DNA of 64,000 nt. Origin: Phytophthora colocasiae. Its lineage: Eukaryota; Oomycota; Peronosporomycetes; Peronosporales; Peronosporaceae. The stretch lies in contig JAGKQI010000040.1 in NCBI GenBank assembly GCA_018806915.1, positions 682,001-746,000 of the forward strand, read 5' to 3'. The notes beneath the pieces were generated by a model. It saw only the letters and a program-made list of their open reading frames with translations, was not told the origin of the DNA and searched no databases. The translations under genes were made by a program, and so were the position numbers. Below are positions 43,122-52,184 of the stretch, piece by piece; positions within the stretch are counted from its first letter, which is position 1, and the number at the start of each line of letters is the position of its first letter.

Positions 43122-45170
43122 ATGAACAGTATCACGACGTTCGTGTCGCTATTAACGCTGTGGACATGCAGTTATGCGTCCTCTTTCAATGGACAGCTGT
43201 TCTCTGGGGAATATTACCACTGGTTCTACCGCTGGCATCGTGGTGGGGCGTGGATGGCGCATCAAGAACGTCACGAATGTTTTGGTTCAAGTACAGTTTG
43301 TACATTTGTGCCTCGGAATAATACACAAATCGCACAATTGAAATTGTCAGTCAATACAACGTTAGCTCAGCAATTGGCAATGGTGGAAGTGACTTTTGCA
43401 ATGGATTCGATTGAAAATGAGGATTTAGTGGCAGTTTATCTCGTGGATCCGGAAGAAATCAACCCTGTGGAAGGAGACCCTCTATCGGACTTTGTGGACT
43501 ATTTGTACGTTAAAGACAGTCGGGTACTTGCATCGGGGATTCATTCTATTGTTTTCGGGCCGTTAGTGAATATGAGAGCTTCGTACCAATTCAAATATTT
43601 GAGAAAAGTCGATTCAAGTGATGGAAGTGACGACGAATTTGTGTTGCCAATTTATGAAGTTTTGGGGGAATCTCCATTCGTCGAGATGGAGAGAGGACAC
43701 ACAGAGCCATTGCAAGTTCGTCTAGCATTAACGGCTAAGAAAAACGAGCTGAGAGCCACGTGGGTCAGTGGACAAGTTTTTGGTCCTAATGTGAAGTACG
43801 GAACTAGAACTTCAGGTTTTTTGGAACGTCGGGCGGAAGCAACTAGTGGGTCGTACGACGCCCTGGATATGTGCACCACTCCAGCCACAATACGATCGTC
43901 CGTCTACTTCAGACACCCTGGCTATCTTCATGAAGCGGTGATGACGGATCTGATACCTGGTGAAAAATACATTTACCGAGTAGGTAGTGCTACGGGTGTA
44001 TCGAGTCCGGAGTTGGAGTTTACGTTTCCGGCAGCTTTGGGGGGAACCACTGGAGAGAATCAGAGACCGCAGAGTTTCTTTGTGTTTGGGGATCTGGGTA
44101 CGAGTGTATTACAGAAACCAATTGACGAACTGGACTTTAACGACAGTGATCCAGAACGACACTTTACGTCGGTGGATATGGTGTCAAGACTTGCGAACTG
44201 GGGCGACGAACGCACTGTAATGGAACGAATTCGACAGGATTTAGACGAATCTTTACGACAGGATGCAAAACTCGACGATCCTGAATACGCTGCGTTGATT
44301 CATATCGGAGATATCTCGTACGCTAAAGGAAAGGCGTTTCTCTGGGACCAATTCGGTGCCGTTGTGCAGCCAGTTGCATCACGGTTACCCTACATGGTAG
44401 GAGTTGGTAACCACGAATACGACTATACTGTGAATGGGGAAGGCCACGATCTTTCCGACAGTGACGCGGCGCTATCGAACGGGTGGCATCCAGTTGGAGG
44501 CAACTTTGGTGATGATTCCTTCGGGGAATGCGGAGTTCCTTATGCTCGTCGCTTTCATATGCCTGAATCGATGGATACTACGTCCAACCCTCCGTTTTGG
44601 TACAGTTTTCGAGTGGGATTGGCTCATCACGTTGTGCTCAGTAGCGAACATCGTTGTGCGTCTGGATCTCCGATGAAGAAGTGGCTCGAGTGGGAATTCA
44701 CCCATAACGTTGATCGGGAAATAACCCCTTGGTTGATTGTGCATATTCATCGCCCTCTCTACTGCTCCGAAGACTACTACGCTGACTATAATGTGACGAA
44801 GATCCTCCGAGGTTGTTTGGAAGATTTACTAGCTGCAAACCACGCAGATTTGGTCTTTTCGGGTCACTATCACGCGTACGAACGGACCTGTCCGGTGTTT
44901 CTCGAAGAATGTCGAGAGCACGACGGGAAGGCGCTAGCACCTACGCACATTATGATCGGGTCTGGAGGAGCAGAGCTAGACGATGCCCCTTATTTCCAGG
45001 CCAATTGGACAAGATCGAGGCAACAAGAGTATGGATATGGACGTCTACATATCTTCAATGCGTCCCATGCCAAGTTTGAATTCGTTCGTGCTCGTGACCA
45101 CGTAGTTACTGATGACGTCTCGATCGTCTCAAGCCACAACTGGAATGTATCTACAGAACACGTGAATTAG
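43122..45170 (+). CDS. secreted purple acid phosphatase
   Basis: A 682-residue metallophosphoesterase from ATG 43122, the first ATG (an upstream TTG at 43104 is ignored). Signal peptide MNSITTFVSLLTLWTCSYAS. An N-terminal fibronectin-like region is followed by the five metal-binding blocks: GDLGTS (about 323), GDISYAKG (about 395), GNHEYDY (about 428), VHIHRPLYCS (about 539) and GHYHAYERT (about 581). These supply the Fe-Me centre ligands, including the Tyr of GDxxY that gives the purple colour. Large PAP, intact, single exon. It likely releases phosphate from organic esters outside the cell or in the vacuole. Confidence 0.92.
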   Translation: MNSITTFVSLLTLWTCSYASSFNGQLFSGEYYHWFYRWHRGGAWMAHQERHECFGSSTVCTFVPRNNTQIAQLKLSVNTTLAQQLAMVEVTFAMDSIENEDLVAVYLVDPEEINPVEGDPLSDFVDYLYVKDSRVLASGIHSIVFGPLVNMRASYQFKYLRKVDSSDGSDDEFVLPIYEVLGESPFVEMERGHTEPLQVRLALTAKKNELRATWVSGQVFGPNVKYGTRTSGFLERRAEATSGSYDALDMCTTPATIRSSVYFRHPGYLHEAVMTDLIPGEKYIYRVGSATGVSSPELEFTFPAALGGTTGENQRPQSFFVFGDLGTSVLQKPIDELDFNDSDPERHFTSVDMVSRLANWGDERTVMERIRQDLDESLRQDAKLDDPEYAALIHIGDISYAKGKAFLWDQFGAVVQPVASRLPYMVGVGNHEYDYTVNGEGHDLSDSDAALSNGWHPVGGNFGDDSFGECGVPYARRFHMPESMDTTSNPPFWYSFRVGLAHHVVLSSEHRCASGSPMKKWLEWEFTHNVDREITPWLIVHIHRPLYCSEDYYADYNVTKILRGCLEDLLAANHADLVFSGHYHAYERTCPVFLEECREHDGKALAPTHIMIGSGGAELDDAPYFQANWTRSRQQEYGYGRLHIFNASHAKFEFVRARDHVVTDDVSIVSSHNWNVSTEHVN

Positions 45171-45830
45171 AGCTGTGCTACAAGCCGACGACAAGAACGA
45201 CGTCGAGTGGATCAACCACGACCTCAGCCAAGCTCAGTTTTTTTATTCTTTGCGCAGCATGTGCCATCAGAGTTAGTCGATATCCTAGTGAAACGCGGCA
45301 TCGAGATTCCTAAAAATCTTTGGACGATCTCTTCGATTCAGTCTTCAGCCGATACGGACGGCACTGTCAGTGGACTAATGAAGTGGTTGGAGCGGCTCGG
45401 AGAACCCGATTTATATGGGGTTTGTAGTCGTGTGAGGACCTGGTGAGGAGAAAATACACGCCAGGCTTGAAATATCACGAAAGCATTGGGCTCGGAGCGA
45501 AAGGCACTGGCAATAATGTATCGGGTACCTGCTACGCAGGTCCAGACCACATCAAGCTGGGACATGGAAACTCCATCACGAAAATCCCTCTCAGTTTGTC
45601 TCCTCTCCTTTTGTGTTGGAGATTGCGCATCTTTTCGACGGTCTCATTTCCAACGTTTTGTTACAGCTCATCCAACGATTATCCTCAGTTCGGAGGCAAG
45701 CGCTCTTTTCTGACGAAAAAAATACTTCCTGTCCCCACAACACCGACTAACATCTGTGTAATTTGAAGAATTATACTGGGAATCGACGTACAAAATGTAA
45801 GATCTGGTACGTTTACCCACGAACGTAGAT
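45171..45830 (+). pseudogene. spacer with a degraded forward-strand gene
   Basis: Protein-like text appears in two frames without an ATG: about 45225-45420 (HVPSELVDILVKRGIEIPK...GLMKWLERLGEPDLYG) and, after a break, about 45590-45760 (VLEIAHLFDGLISNVLLQLIQRL). It suggests a decayed helical gene, too eroded to name. The rest appears non-coding. Confidence 0.25.
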
Positions 45831-46325
45831 TCATGCTCCCTTTGGCAGTTTGCTTTTCCAGTTCGGGTGTGCAACCGCATATTCTTTCGCGTATCGGAGC
45901 CACAGCAGGTATTCGGGGGCTTCCTCCGCGGTGTTCCTCACGATCTGGTTGTTCGGTTTGTAAAGTTTGAGCCAGCGGTAGACTGCGTCTGGGTTAATAT
46001 TCCTCTTCATGAATGCTTTCACCGCGTCATCTGCCGTCGCAAACTGGGACTTGAGTCGCACGATCGTCGCCAGCGCATTGTTATCGAACATGGTCTTGGT
46101 CTTGGTACCCACTAACTTGGTGAGATCGCCGATGCCTCTCTCTTCGCCCTCCGGATCGCTCTTCGCTTTATCCCGAAGAATTCGCCCTATCTGTTCGGTT
46201 TCTGCCGTCTCAATCGATGGGATTGGGTTCTGTGCGATTCGTAGTTTGCTGGCAGACCCCGAGGCAGTGTCGATTCTGAAGAGAAGAGCGACGCCGGCTA
46301 CAAGAAGGAGGAAGGTTGGACGCAT
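45831..46325 (-). CDS. RxLR-EER secreted effector
   Basis: A 164-residue protein from ATG 46325. Signal peptide MRPTFLLLVAGVALLFRIDTASG, then RILR at residues 48-51 and GEER at 60-63, the canonical RxLR-dEER pair with normal spacing. The C-terminal domain contains helical W/Y-like units (AFMKRNINPDAVYRWLKLYK, YLLWLRYAKEYAVAHPNW). Proteins of this class are secreted by oomycete pathogens and delivered into host cells, where they modulate immunity; the target here is unknown. Intron-free and intact. It lies between the phosphatase and a broken Cys-containing gene. Confidence 0.9.
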   Translation of the reverse strand: MRPTFLLLVAGVALLFRIDTASGSASKLRIAQNPIPSIETAETEQIGRILRDKAKSDPEGEERGIGDLTKLVGTKTKTMFDNNALATIVRLKSQFATADDAVKAFMKRNINPDAVYRWLKLYKPNNQIVRNTAEEAPEYLLWLRYAKEYAVAHPNWKSKLPKGA

Positions 46326-46447
46326 GGTAGTAGTTGAAGGTTTCTTCCAGCTGGAACGTTCGTTGCTATGCGAATTAGGAAATGGAAGTGTTCATTACCG
46401 GAGAATTCAATACCGGTAGGTATCACGAAAGCCAACACAGGTGAATT

Positions 46448-46884
46448 TTATCCGTGATCACGGTGTCGGGCAAAACGGAATGAAGCAGGTGTTTTCTTGA
46501 GATGGGTCCTGGGCTTCTTGCTTGTGGCTATGTAAGTATTAATTTGGTGTTGTAGGCAATTGACCGACACGGTGGAGCCAGTACCATCGTCTTCAAACGC
46601 GAAGTTGATGGTGTTGCACCCCGCTTGCATACTGCATGGAGGCTCGACAGACCACCGGTCGGTCACGTAGTTTATCGCCGTTGGTCTCATGTACGACGGC
46701 GTGGATCGAAATGTTGGCGAATGATCTTGCCATTAACTCGTACAGTTACTGGAGCTCTCGACTCAATACATGTACCGCCATCGCTCGTAAAAACGAGACC
46801 TGTAACGGAGTCAACTCCGTTTACGACCTCACTGAGGTCATGGAGGTTCACTCCAATCGAGTTGATATGCCCACAAGTAGAAGT
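46448..46884 (-). pseudogene. broken Cys-containing gene, function unknown
   Basis: Reverse-strand coding text runs from about 46884 (TCGHINSIGVNLHDLSEVV...GTCIESRAPVTVRVNGKII) to a TGA at 46682-46680. It continues at once in the next frame from ATG 46690 (TAINYVTDRWSVEPPCSMQ...STVSVNC) to 46448. A single-base shift near 46690 joins them. A stop just upstream of 46884 means the 5' part is lost or in another exon. Beta-strand-like, Gly/Thr-rich text with paired Cys suggests a secreted or lectin-like domain, but I recognise no family. Confidence 0.4.
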
Positions 46885-47544
46885 TTACTCGCTAATTGAG
46901 GTATCTCGGCTGCAACAGAGCAACAGTAGTAGGAAAACAAACTTTAGGCAAGTAAATATCAATACACTTTTCAATTTGCCGCCTAAGGATAACAGCTTCC
47001 TCTCGCTACATTACAAGACCGCACTCTTGCAGGAAAGAACGCAGTAGTGCACGAAAGTCAGGTAAACTTGGTAGTCTACCTTTTGCACGTCCAAAGGCGG
47101 ACGATTTTCAAAGTAGTGTTTGTAGCGTCCATCCGCAATGGAGTGCGATACTGTGGAGTACATTATCATCCTACGAATCTTGAGCTCTGACACATAAGAA
47201 AGCTAACCAGGCAAGCTTGAGCGGACACAAACCACGTTCCACATAAGTACAGGCAAAAAAGGCTTCAATCATCTGCAGTAATGCCCCTGACAGGGCACAA
47301 TCGAAAAGTGTTTCTCATCGGGGTACATGTACTCGCATTCTCCGACTGGAGAAACCAAACCTGAGAGCGTGTGAGAAGAAGCTTCCAACACAAGCGAACT
47401 GTAGATCATCGTAGACAGGAAGGACGACCTAACGAAGGCCCTTGAACGCCAGCAAGAAGCACTGGATTACTATCATAGTTAGTACTACTTTTTTTCTCCA
47501 CTTTGTAGTAAAGTACTTTTTTTCTCATTAAAAAAATCAGAACC
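46885..47544. other. spacer without recognisable genes
   Basis: I see no gene or terminal repeat here; short overlapping frames on both strands look like noise. Homopolymer A/T tracts lie near 47505-47540, just before the DNA element. Confidence 0.35.
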
Positions 47545-47546
47545 TA

Positions 47547-48168
47547 ACGGAAATTCCCGATTAATACCCCGGGCACTATTTAATAGTACCCTCCCAAAAT
47601 CCAAAAGGTTACTCTGTATTGCCGAAAGGTTACTCTAAGGTTACTCGTCGATCAGGGCAGTATCATCAAGAGCGTCGTGCAGCTCGTCCAGATTAAAGTC
47701 TCCTACGTTCTCAGGGTCCTCGTGATCTTCGTCAGCGGCTTCCCAGCTTGCACGGAATCGCTCACCGTAGACGTCGTGCTTCGCAATATGCAAGTCCAGG
47801 TAGCTGTCTGTAAAGCCAGCAGCAGCGACAGAGTTGATGACAGTAGTATCTTGCCATGCCTTTCTTACTACTCACAAACTACAGCTACCGACGGCATACG
47901 CGGGTTGCCGAAGCGAGTGTGCTCGACCTTGTCGCTCTCCTTCCACGCAATGATCTCCATGTAGAGTAGGTTCTTGAACGTCTTGTAGATGCCAATGTCA
48001 TGGGAATTCTTGATGGCATTTTACTGAATGAGCGTTGCTGGTATAGGACAGACACACACCTGTAGACAGTGCTAGTGAATGGCTGGCGCTGGCTTGTGTT
48101 GAAGGTTACGATCGGGTTACCCTCGGAGGGCACTATTCGGGTAGAGGGTATTAATCGGGAATTTCCGT
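47547..48168 (-). mobile_element. 622-base DNA transposon remnant with TA target
   Basis: 23-base terminal inverted repeats (47547-47569 and 48146-48168, starting ACGGAAATTCCCGATTAAT) flanked by TA on both sides (47545-47546, 48169-48170), as in the Tc1/mariner superfamily. It contains only the end of a transposase-like gene on the reverse strand and a triple AAGGTTACTC motif near the left end. Non-autonomous; 104 bases upstream of the M13 protease start codon. Confidence 0.75.
47641..48019 (-). pseudogene. C-terminal fragment of a transposase-like gene
   Basis: Two exons on the reverse strand, about 48019-47876 (NLLYMEIIAWKESDKVEHTRFG) and 47807-47641 (YLDLHIAKHDVYGERFRASWE...), joined by a GTGAGT...ACAG intron of 68 bases. 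The product ends in an acidic tail (DELHDALDDTALIDE). Enclosed by the terminal repeats of the 622-base element, so most likely what remains of its transposase. No catalytic motif left. Confidence 0.5.
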
Positions 48169-48272
48169 TAGTCAAAAGTATCTACTGCTGCTGGACGTTG
48201 AGTTGCTAGATAGCTCATCGTGTCCGGCGTTCCCTGCTTCATTTCATCTCTTGCCGACTCATCCCCACCTCC

Positions 48273-50285
48273 ATGAAGCTCTTGTCTATTGTCGGGTGTG
48301 GGTTGCTACTGTCACCGCTGCTCGTCGTCTCTCGAGCACTCCCCGACAAGGTGGCGTCTCTAATGGACACTTCTATCGACCCATGCGACGATTTCTACCG
48401 GTTTGCATGCGGCAATTGGCTCGACACGCAGGGAATCGACGCGGACACGGGCGCAGTGCAGTATTCGTTCGACACGGCGCAGGAAGCGATGGATTCGATT
48501 CTGATTCAAGCAATTGCCAATGACTCAACTTCGTTACCTGGTGCACTGTTCCAGTCCTGTATGGACATGGACGCACGCAATGCAATCGGAGCAGAGCCTT
48601 TGCAGAGTGGTTTACAGAGTATAGTATCAACTCGAAGCAAAGAAGAATTGTTTAAGGTGGCAGGGCGTCTAGCCCGCACTGGAGCCGACTTCATTACAAA
48701 CGTAAATCCGGATTCCAGTCTTCAAAACTCGAGTCAACACGTTCTTTGGGTGTCTCAAGCGGATTTGACGCTGGAAGACGAATACTATGAGAATCCTCAG
48801 GTTCTTGCCTTTGTGGAGAAGAATCTGTCGGTTTATGCGTCTACGATATTGAATTTATCGGGCTTCAAGCTGGATGGAAGTGAGTACAGCAATTACGGAG
48901 ACGTGGTGTTGGACGTGGAGAAGCAGATAATTGAGCTGCAGATGTATGCACAGCTGGACCCAGTTAGCGCAGACAGTTACTACTTGTTTGCCTACAAGGA
49001 GGCTGCAGCGAATTACCCGCTTGTGTTTGGAGCGTATGCGGAAGGAATGCAACTGTTGGATGACGCCCCTGCACTGACTGAAGATTCGGACGTCGCGCTA
49101 TTGAGCTTAGCGTACTTCGAAAAGGCCGAGGAATTGGTGTCACTAGTCTCCCTGGATGCACTCAAAGTGTACGTCGCCTTCGCGTACGTCAACAACTTTG
49201 CCAAATTCCTGAGCCAACCGTTCTTGGATGCCCGCATCGAGTTTTTCCGTGGTGTGATTCTCGGAGCTGAAGTTTCACAGTCGATGGAGAAGATGTGTGT
49301 CTATAACGTAGTAGATCTACTGCCTGCACATGCTGGTGCAGCTTATGTGGACCATCTCGACGACGTAGAACAGACCGGGGAAGCTTTTGTCACCATGCTC
49401 GAGGAAATCATCCAAGCCATGATCGACAACATCAAGACGTTGGAGTGGCTGGACGATATGACACGTACAAGCGCATTGGCGAAACTTGCCACTCTAGATG
49501 CGATGTACCTCGAGCCCGACCATAAACAACTCGAGAAAGAAGCAGAAGGACTGGTGAAATTGGACCCCACTGCGTTTTTCGCCAATGTGGATCTCATCTA
49601 CACGAGTCAGTACGTAGCGCTGACGTGGGCGATCGGGGCTGATGTGGATCGTGGTGAATGGGAGATGAGTGCCGCCTCAATCAACGCCTACTACTCACCC
49701 TACAACAACCAGATCGTTTTCCCCATCGGAATTATGCAGTCACCGTTTTTTGATCCACATACGTCGACAGCCCAAATGTTTGGCGCCTTAGGGGTTGTTG
49801 TGGGTCATGAAATTACCCATGGATTCGACAATTCAGGCTCAAATTTCGATGCAAATGGCAACTGGAACACGTGGTGGACCAGCTTGACCGCAACTGAATT
49901 CGAACTCCGTGCTCAGTGTATGATTGACCAGTACAGTTCATTCTACACAGAGGCGGAAGACGAGGAGGACCTCATTCCTGTCGATGGGAAGATGACTTTA
50001 GGCGAGAATATCGCGGACAACGGCGGATTGCACATGGCCTTCAACGCCTACAGAAACCGCGAGTCTTCAAGTGATGACGACCAGCTCTTCTTCCTCTCGT
50101 ACGCTCAGACTTGGTGCGGTAAACAGCGAGACGAATTTGCCGTGGATTCGTATATCACTAATGTCCATGCAACTGGAGAGGCTCGTGTCAATGGCGCTGC
50201 AATGAACAGCAAAGCTTTTGCTACAGCATTCAACTGCCCCAGTGATTCCCCCATGAACCCGTCCGACAAGTGCATTCTGTGGTAG
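48273..50285 (+). CDS. secreted M13 (neprilysin-type) metalloprotease
   Basis: A 670-residue zinc peptidase from ATG 48273. Signal peptide MKLLSIVGCGLLLSPLLVVSRA, then the M13 start (DTSIDPCDDFYRFACGNW). Active site VVGHEITHGFD (HExxH near residue 511), GENIADNGGL (third zinc ligand Glu and Asp, near 577), substrate-binding NAYYSPYNNQIVFP, and the terminal CILW that matches the family CxxW. Unlike mammalian neprilysin it has a cleavable leader rather than a membrane anchor, so it should be extracellular and cleave small peptides. Intact, single exon. Only 44 bases separate its stop from the next gene. Confidence 0.93.
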   Translation: MKLLSIVGCGLLLSPLLVVSRALPDKVASLMDTSIDPCDDFYRFACGNWLDTQGIDADTGAVQYSFDTAQEAMDSILIQAIANDSTSLPGALFQSCMDMDARNAIGAEPLQSGLQSIVSTRSKEELFKVAGRLARTGADFITNVNPDSSLQNSSQHVLWVSQADLTLEDEYYENPQVLAFVEKNLSVYASTILNLSGFKLDGSEYSNYGDVVLDVEKQIIELQMYAQLDPVSADSYYLFAYKEAAANYPLVFGAYAEGMQLLDDAPALTEDSDVALLSLAYFEKAEELVSLVSLDALKVYVAFAYVNNFAKFLSQPFLDARIEFFRGVILGAEVSQSMEKMCVYNVVDLLPAHAGAAYVDHLDDVEQTGEAFVTMLEEIIQAMIDNIKTLEWLDDMTRTSALAKLATLDAMYLEPDHKQLEKEAEGLVKLDPTAFFANVDLIYTSQYVALTWAIGADVDRGEWEMSAASINAYYSPYNNQIVFPIGIMQSPFFDPHTSTAQMFGALGVVVGHEITHGFDNSGSNFDANGNWNTWWTSLTATEFELRAQCMIDQYSSFYTEAEDEEDLIPVDGKMTLGENIADNGGLHMAFNAYRNRESSSDDDQLFFLSYAQTWCGKQRDEFAVDSYITNVHATGEARVNGAAMNSKAFATAFNCPSDSPMNPSDKCILW

Positions 50286-50329
50286 TGGTAATTTTAGAAG
50301 GGAGCCCTAATTTGAAGTTGTCATTAACA

Positions 50330-51370
50330 ATGCTAGAGACCGAGGTGATCGAAGTGGACGATGAACAGGAGCGACGACGGAGATATGAAGAAACAGAGCG
50401 CGAATTGCTAGCAGTACTGGAAGCTGAGACTGTGGAGGAATCGACACGGAAACGACAGCTTGTGGGGCTTTTTGATCGCTTCCGGAACGAATATACAGAG
50501 CTCAGTGTGAAGTTGCGCGAGAGTTTGCGTCTACAGCGTCGCCTGATGGACAAATGTCTGCAGATGAAGAACGAACTCGTGGTTTGTGCACTAAAAATCA
50601 AGACCACGGAGCAGGTGCAGGCAGATGAGATCAAAAGCCTCGTATTCTACCGGGACGAATGTGAATACGCGTGGAAGCAAAGTGCATTGAGTCAAGAGCG
50701 AGAACGGGATGCTATGCGCATTATCGACGACCTCAAAACCAAGGTGGAGGAGCTGCAGATGCAGATTAAAGCTCTCGTGACGAATGGTGCATCTACTGGA
50801 CCGTCAACACGGCGACGGCCTCATATTGAAGTTTCTCTTGAGCCACTGCAGACTTCATCGCCCTTGAATTCTCCAAAGTCACGATTGATGCCTCCTGTTC
50901 TTAGCCCGGTGGTTGGCACGTCACCTACAAAGCGAAGAGTTCATGGACCGATGAACAGCATTAACATGCCTGAATTGCTCTCGTTTGATGAGTGGAAGAC
51001 GGCGACGAAAGTGTGGAGCCCCGCGACGCCATTAGCTCTGGGAGGCTCATCACGTGTGGCTCCAACACCGTCGAAAGACTCGACTCAAGTGTTTGAATGG
51101 CAACAGGAGATCGTCCGATGTGTCAGTGTGCCCACTTTAAATCCAACTCCGATGGAGCGAGTGAACTCCCCGCAGCAACAGCAGCGGCAACAGCAGAAAC
51201 AGGTAGAACAGGCAAGACCTTGTAGTGCGATTCGAGCAGGAACAGCTCCCAGTCTTATTGTACCTGTCCGTGCGTCAATTCAGACCCCTGAAACGATATC
51301 CCCAGCTCGACGAGGAGGTACTCCTGCTATCAAGCGAAGAGTTCCACGACAACTTCCACATGTGCAATGA
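50330..51370 (+). CDS. coiled-coil protein of unknown function
   Basis: A 346-residue protein from ATG 50330 (the frame reaches upstream only to a GTG inside the M13 gene). Residues 10-165 are highly charged heptad-like helix (EQERRRRYEETERELLAVLEAE...VEELQMQIKAL). The second half is Ser/Pro/Thr-rich and probably disordered, with a Gln-rich patch (PQQQQRQQQKQ). It has no leader or membrane segment. Possibly cytoskeletal or centrosomal, but no family is recognised. It lies 44 bases after the M13 stop on the same strand, so its promoter must overlap that gene's 3' end. Confidence 0.7.
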   Translation: MLETEVIEVDDEQERRRRYEETERELLAVLEAETVEESTRKRQLVGLFDRFRNEYTELSVKLRESLRLQRRLMDKCLQMKNELVVCALKIKTTEQVQADEIKSLVFYRDECEYAWKQSALSQERERDAMRIIDDLKTKVEELQMQIKALVTNGASTGPSTRRRPHIEVSLEPLQTSSPLNSPKSRLMPPVLSPVVGTSPTKRRVHGPMNSINMPELLSFDEWKTATKVWSPATPLALGGSSRVAPTPSKDSTQVFEWQQEIVRCVSVPTLNPTPMERVNSPQQQQRQQQKQVEQARPCSAIRAGTAPSLIVPVRASIQTPETISPARRGGTPAIKRRVPRQLPHVQ

Positions 51371-52184
51371 TCATTGGTCATACGCTAGTTATCCAGTCTG
51401 TTTTTTTTTTCCTTTCGTTTCAACTTCGAGCTGTTGAAAACGCTGCGATAAGTTTCTTGTTGATACATTGCATTTGCTCTAGAGAGTGACAACGTACGAT
51501 TAAGCCCATGAACATAGGTTCAGTGAAGAACATGTAGCTTTAGCAACGATCCGACCGAAACAGCGTTTTGCCTTTCTTGCTCGAGGTGACAAAATGAAAA
51601 AAAGTTTTAAAAAAATCTGGTATGAGAGGCAACTACGTTATCTCTTCTTCAGTCTCGTTTTTCGATAAACTTGTATTGTACATTGTCGAGAAGTTAACTT
51701 GTTGCCAGGCTTTGTCATCGGTAGTGCTGCCCCGGATCAAAGTGTAGCCATTTTCCATTTTCATGCCCTGATTTCATTTCCTTCCAATCACCTGTGTAGC
51801 CACCTTTCATGTCCAGCAAAAGGATCATTGCATTCGTCCTCCTTTTTAAGAACTTTGTCAATGGCAACACCATCACTAGTAGCCAGAGTCGTCGATACAT
51901 ACACGTAACCATTGCACATTCTCGCGACAACCTTCTCCATCCGCTGGGCACAGCCATCACTAGCGGCACTGGGGATATTCAGCGCATAACCAGCTGTTGC
52001 AGGCGTGCGCTTCACACCACATGTACACGATTTTTGTCTTTTTCCACCAATCCTGGGATTTACAAAAAGATTTCCTCCAATCATATTTCAGATCGTTATA
52101 CGTGGTAGAGGCCCTATTAGACAAAGGCGACCGTCGCGGCGTCGCTCCCTGCGCATTCCCTCATCTCTCAAGAGCTCCTCAGCC
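51371..52184. other. spacer between coiled-coil and GH5 genes with one small reverse ORF
   Basis: Homopolymer tracts near 51400-51415 and 51597-51617. A reverse-strand ORF is listed separately. No repeats with clear ends. Confidence 0.4.
51788..52084 (-). CDS. small ORF, hypothetical
   Basis: 98 codons from ATG 52084 to TGA 51788. The text looks coding (AASDGCAQRMEKVVARMCNGYVYVSTT...KKEDECNDPF), with five Cys but no signal peptide. It could be an exon of a larger or decayed gene. It is divergent from the GH5 gene, 100 bases from its ATG. Confidence 0.3.
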   Translation of the reverse strand: MIGGNLFVNPRIGGKRQKSCTCGVKRTPATAGYALNIPSAASDGCAQRMEKVVARMCNGYVYVSTTLATSDGVAIDKVLKKEDECNDPFAGHERWLHR

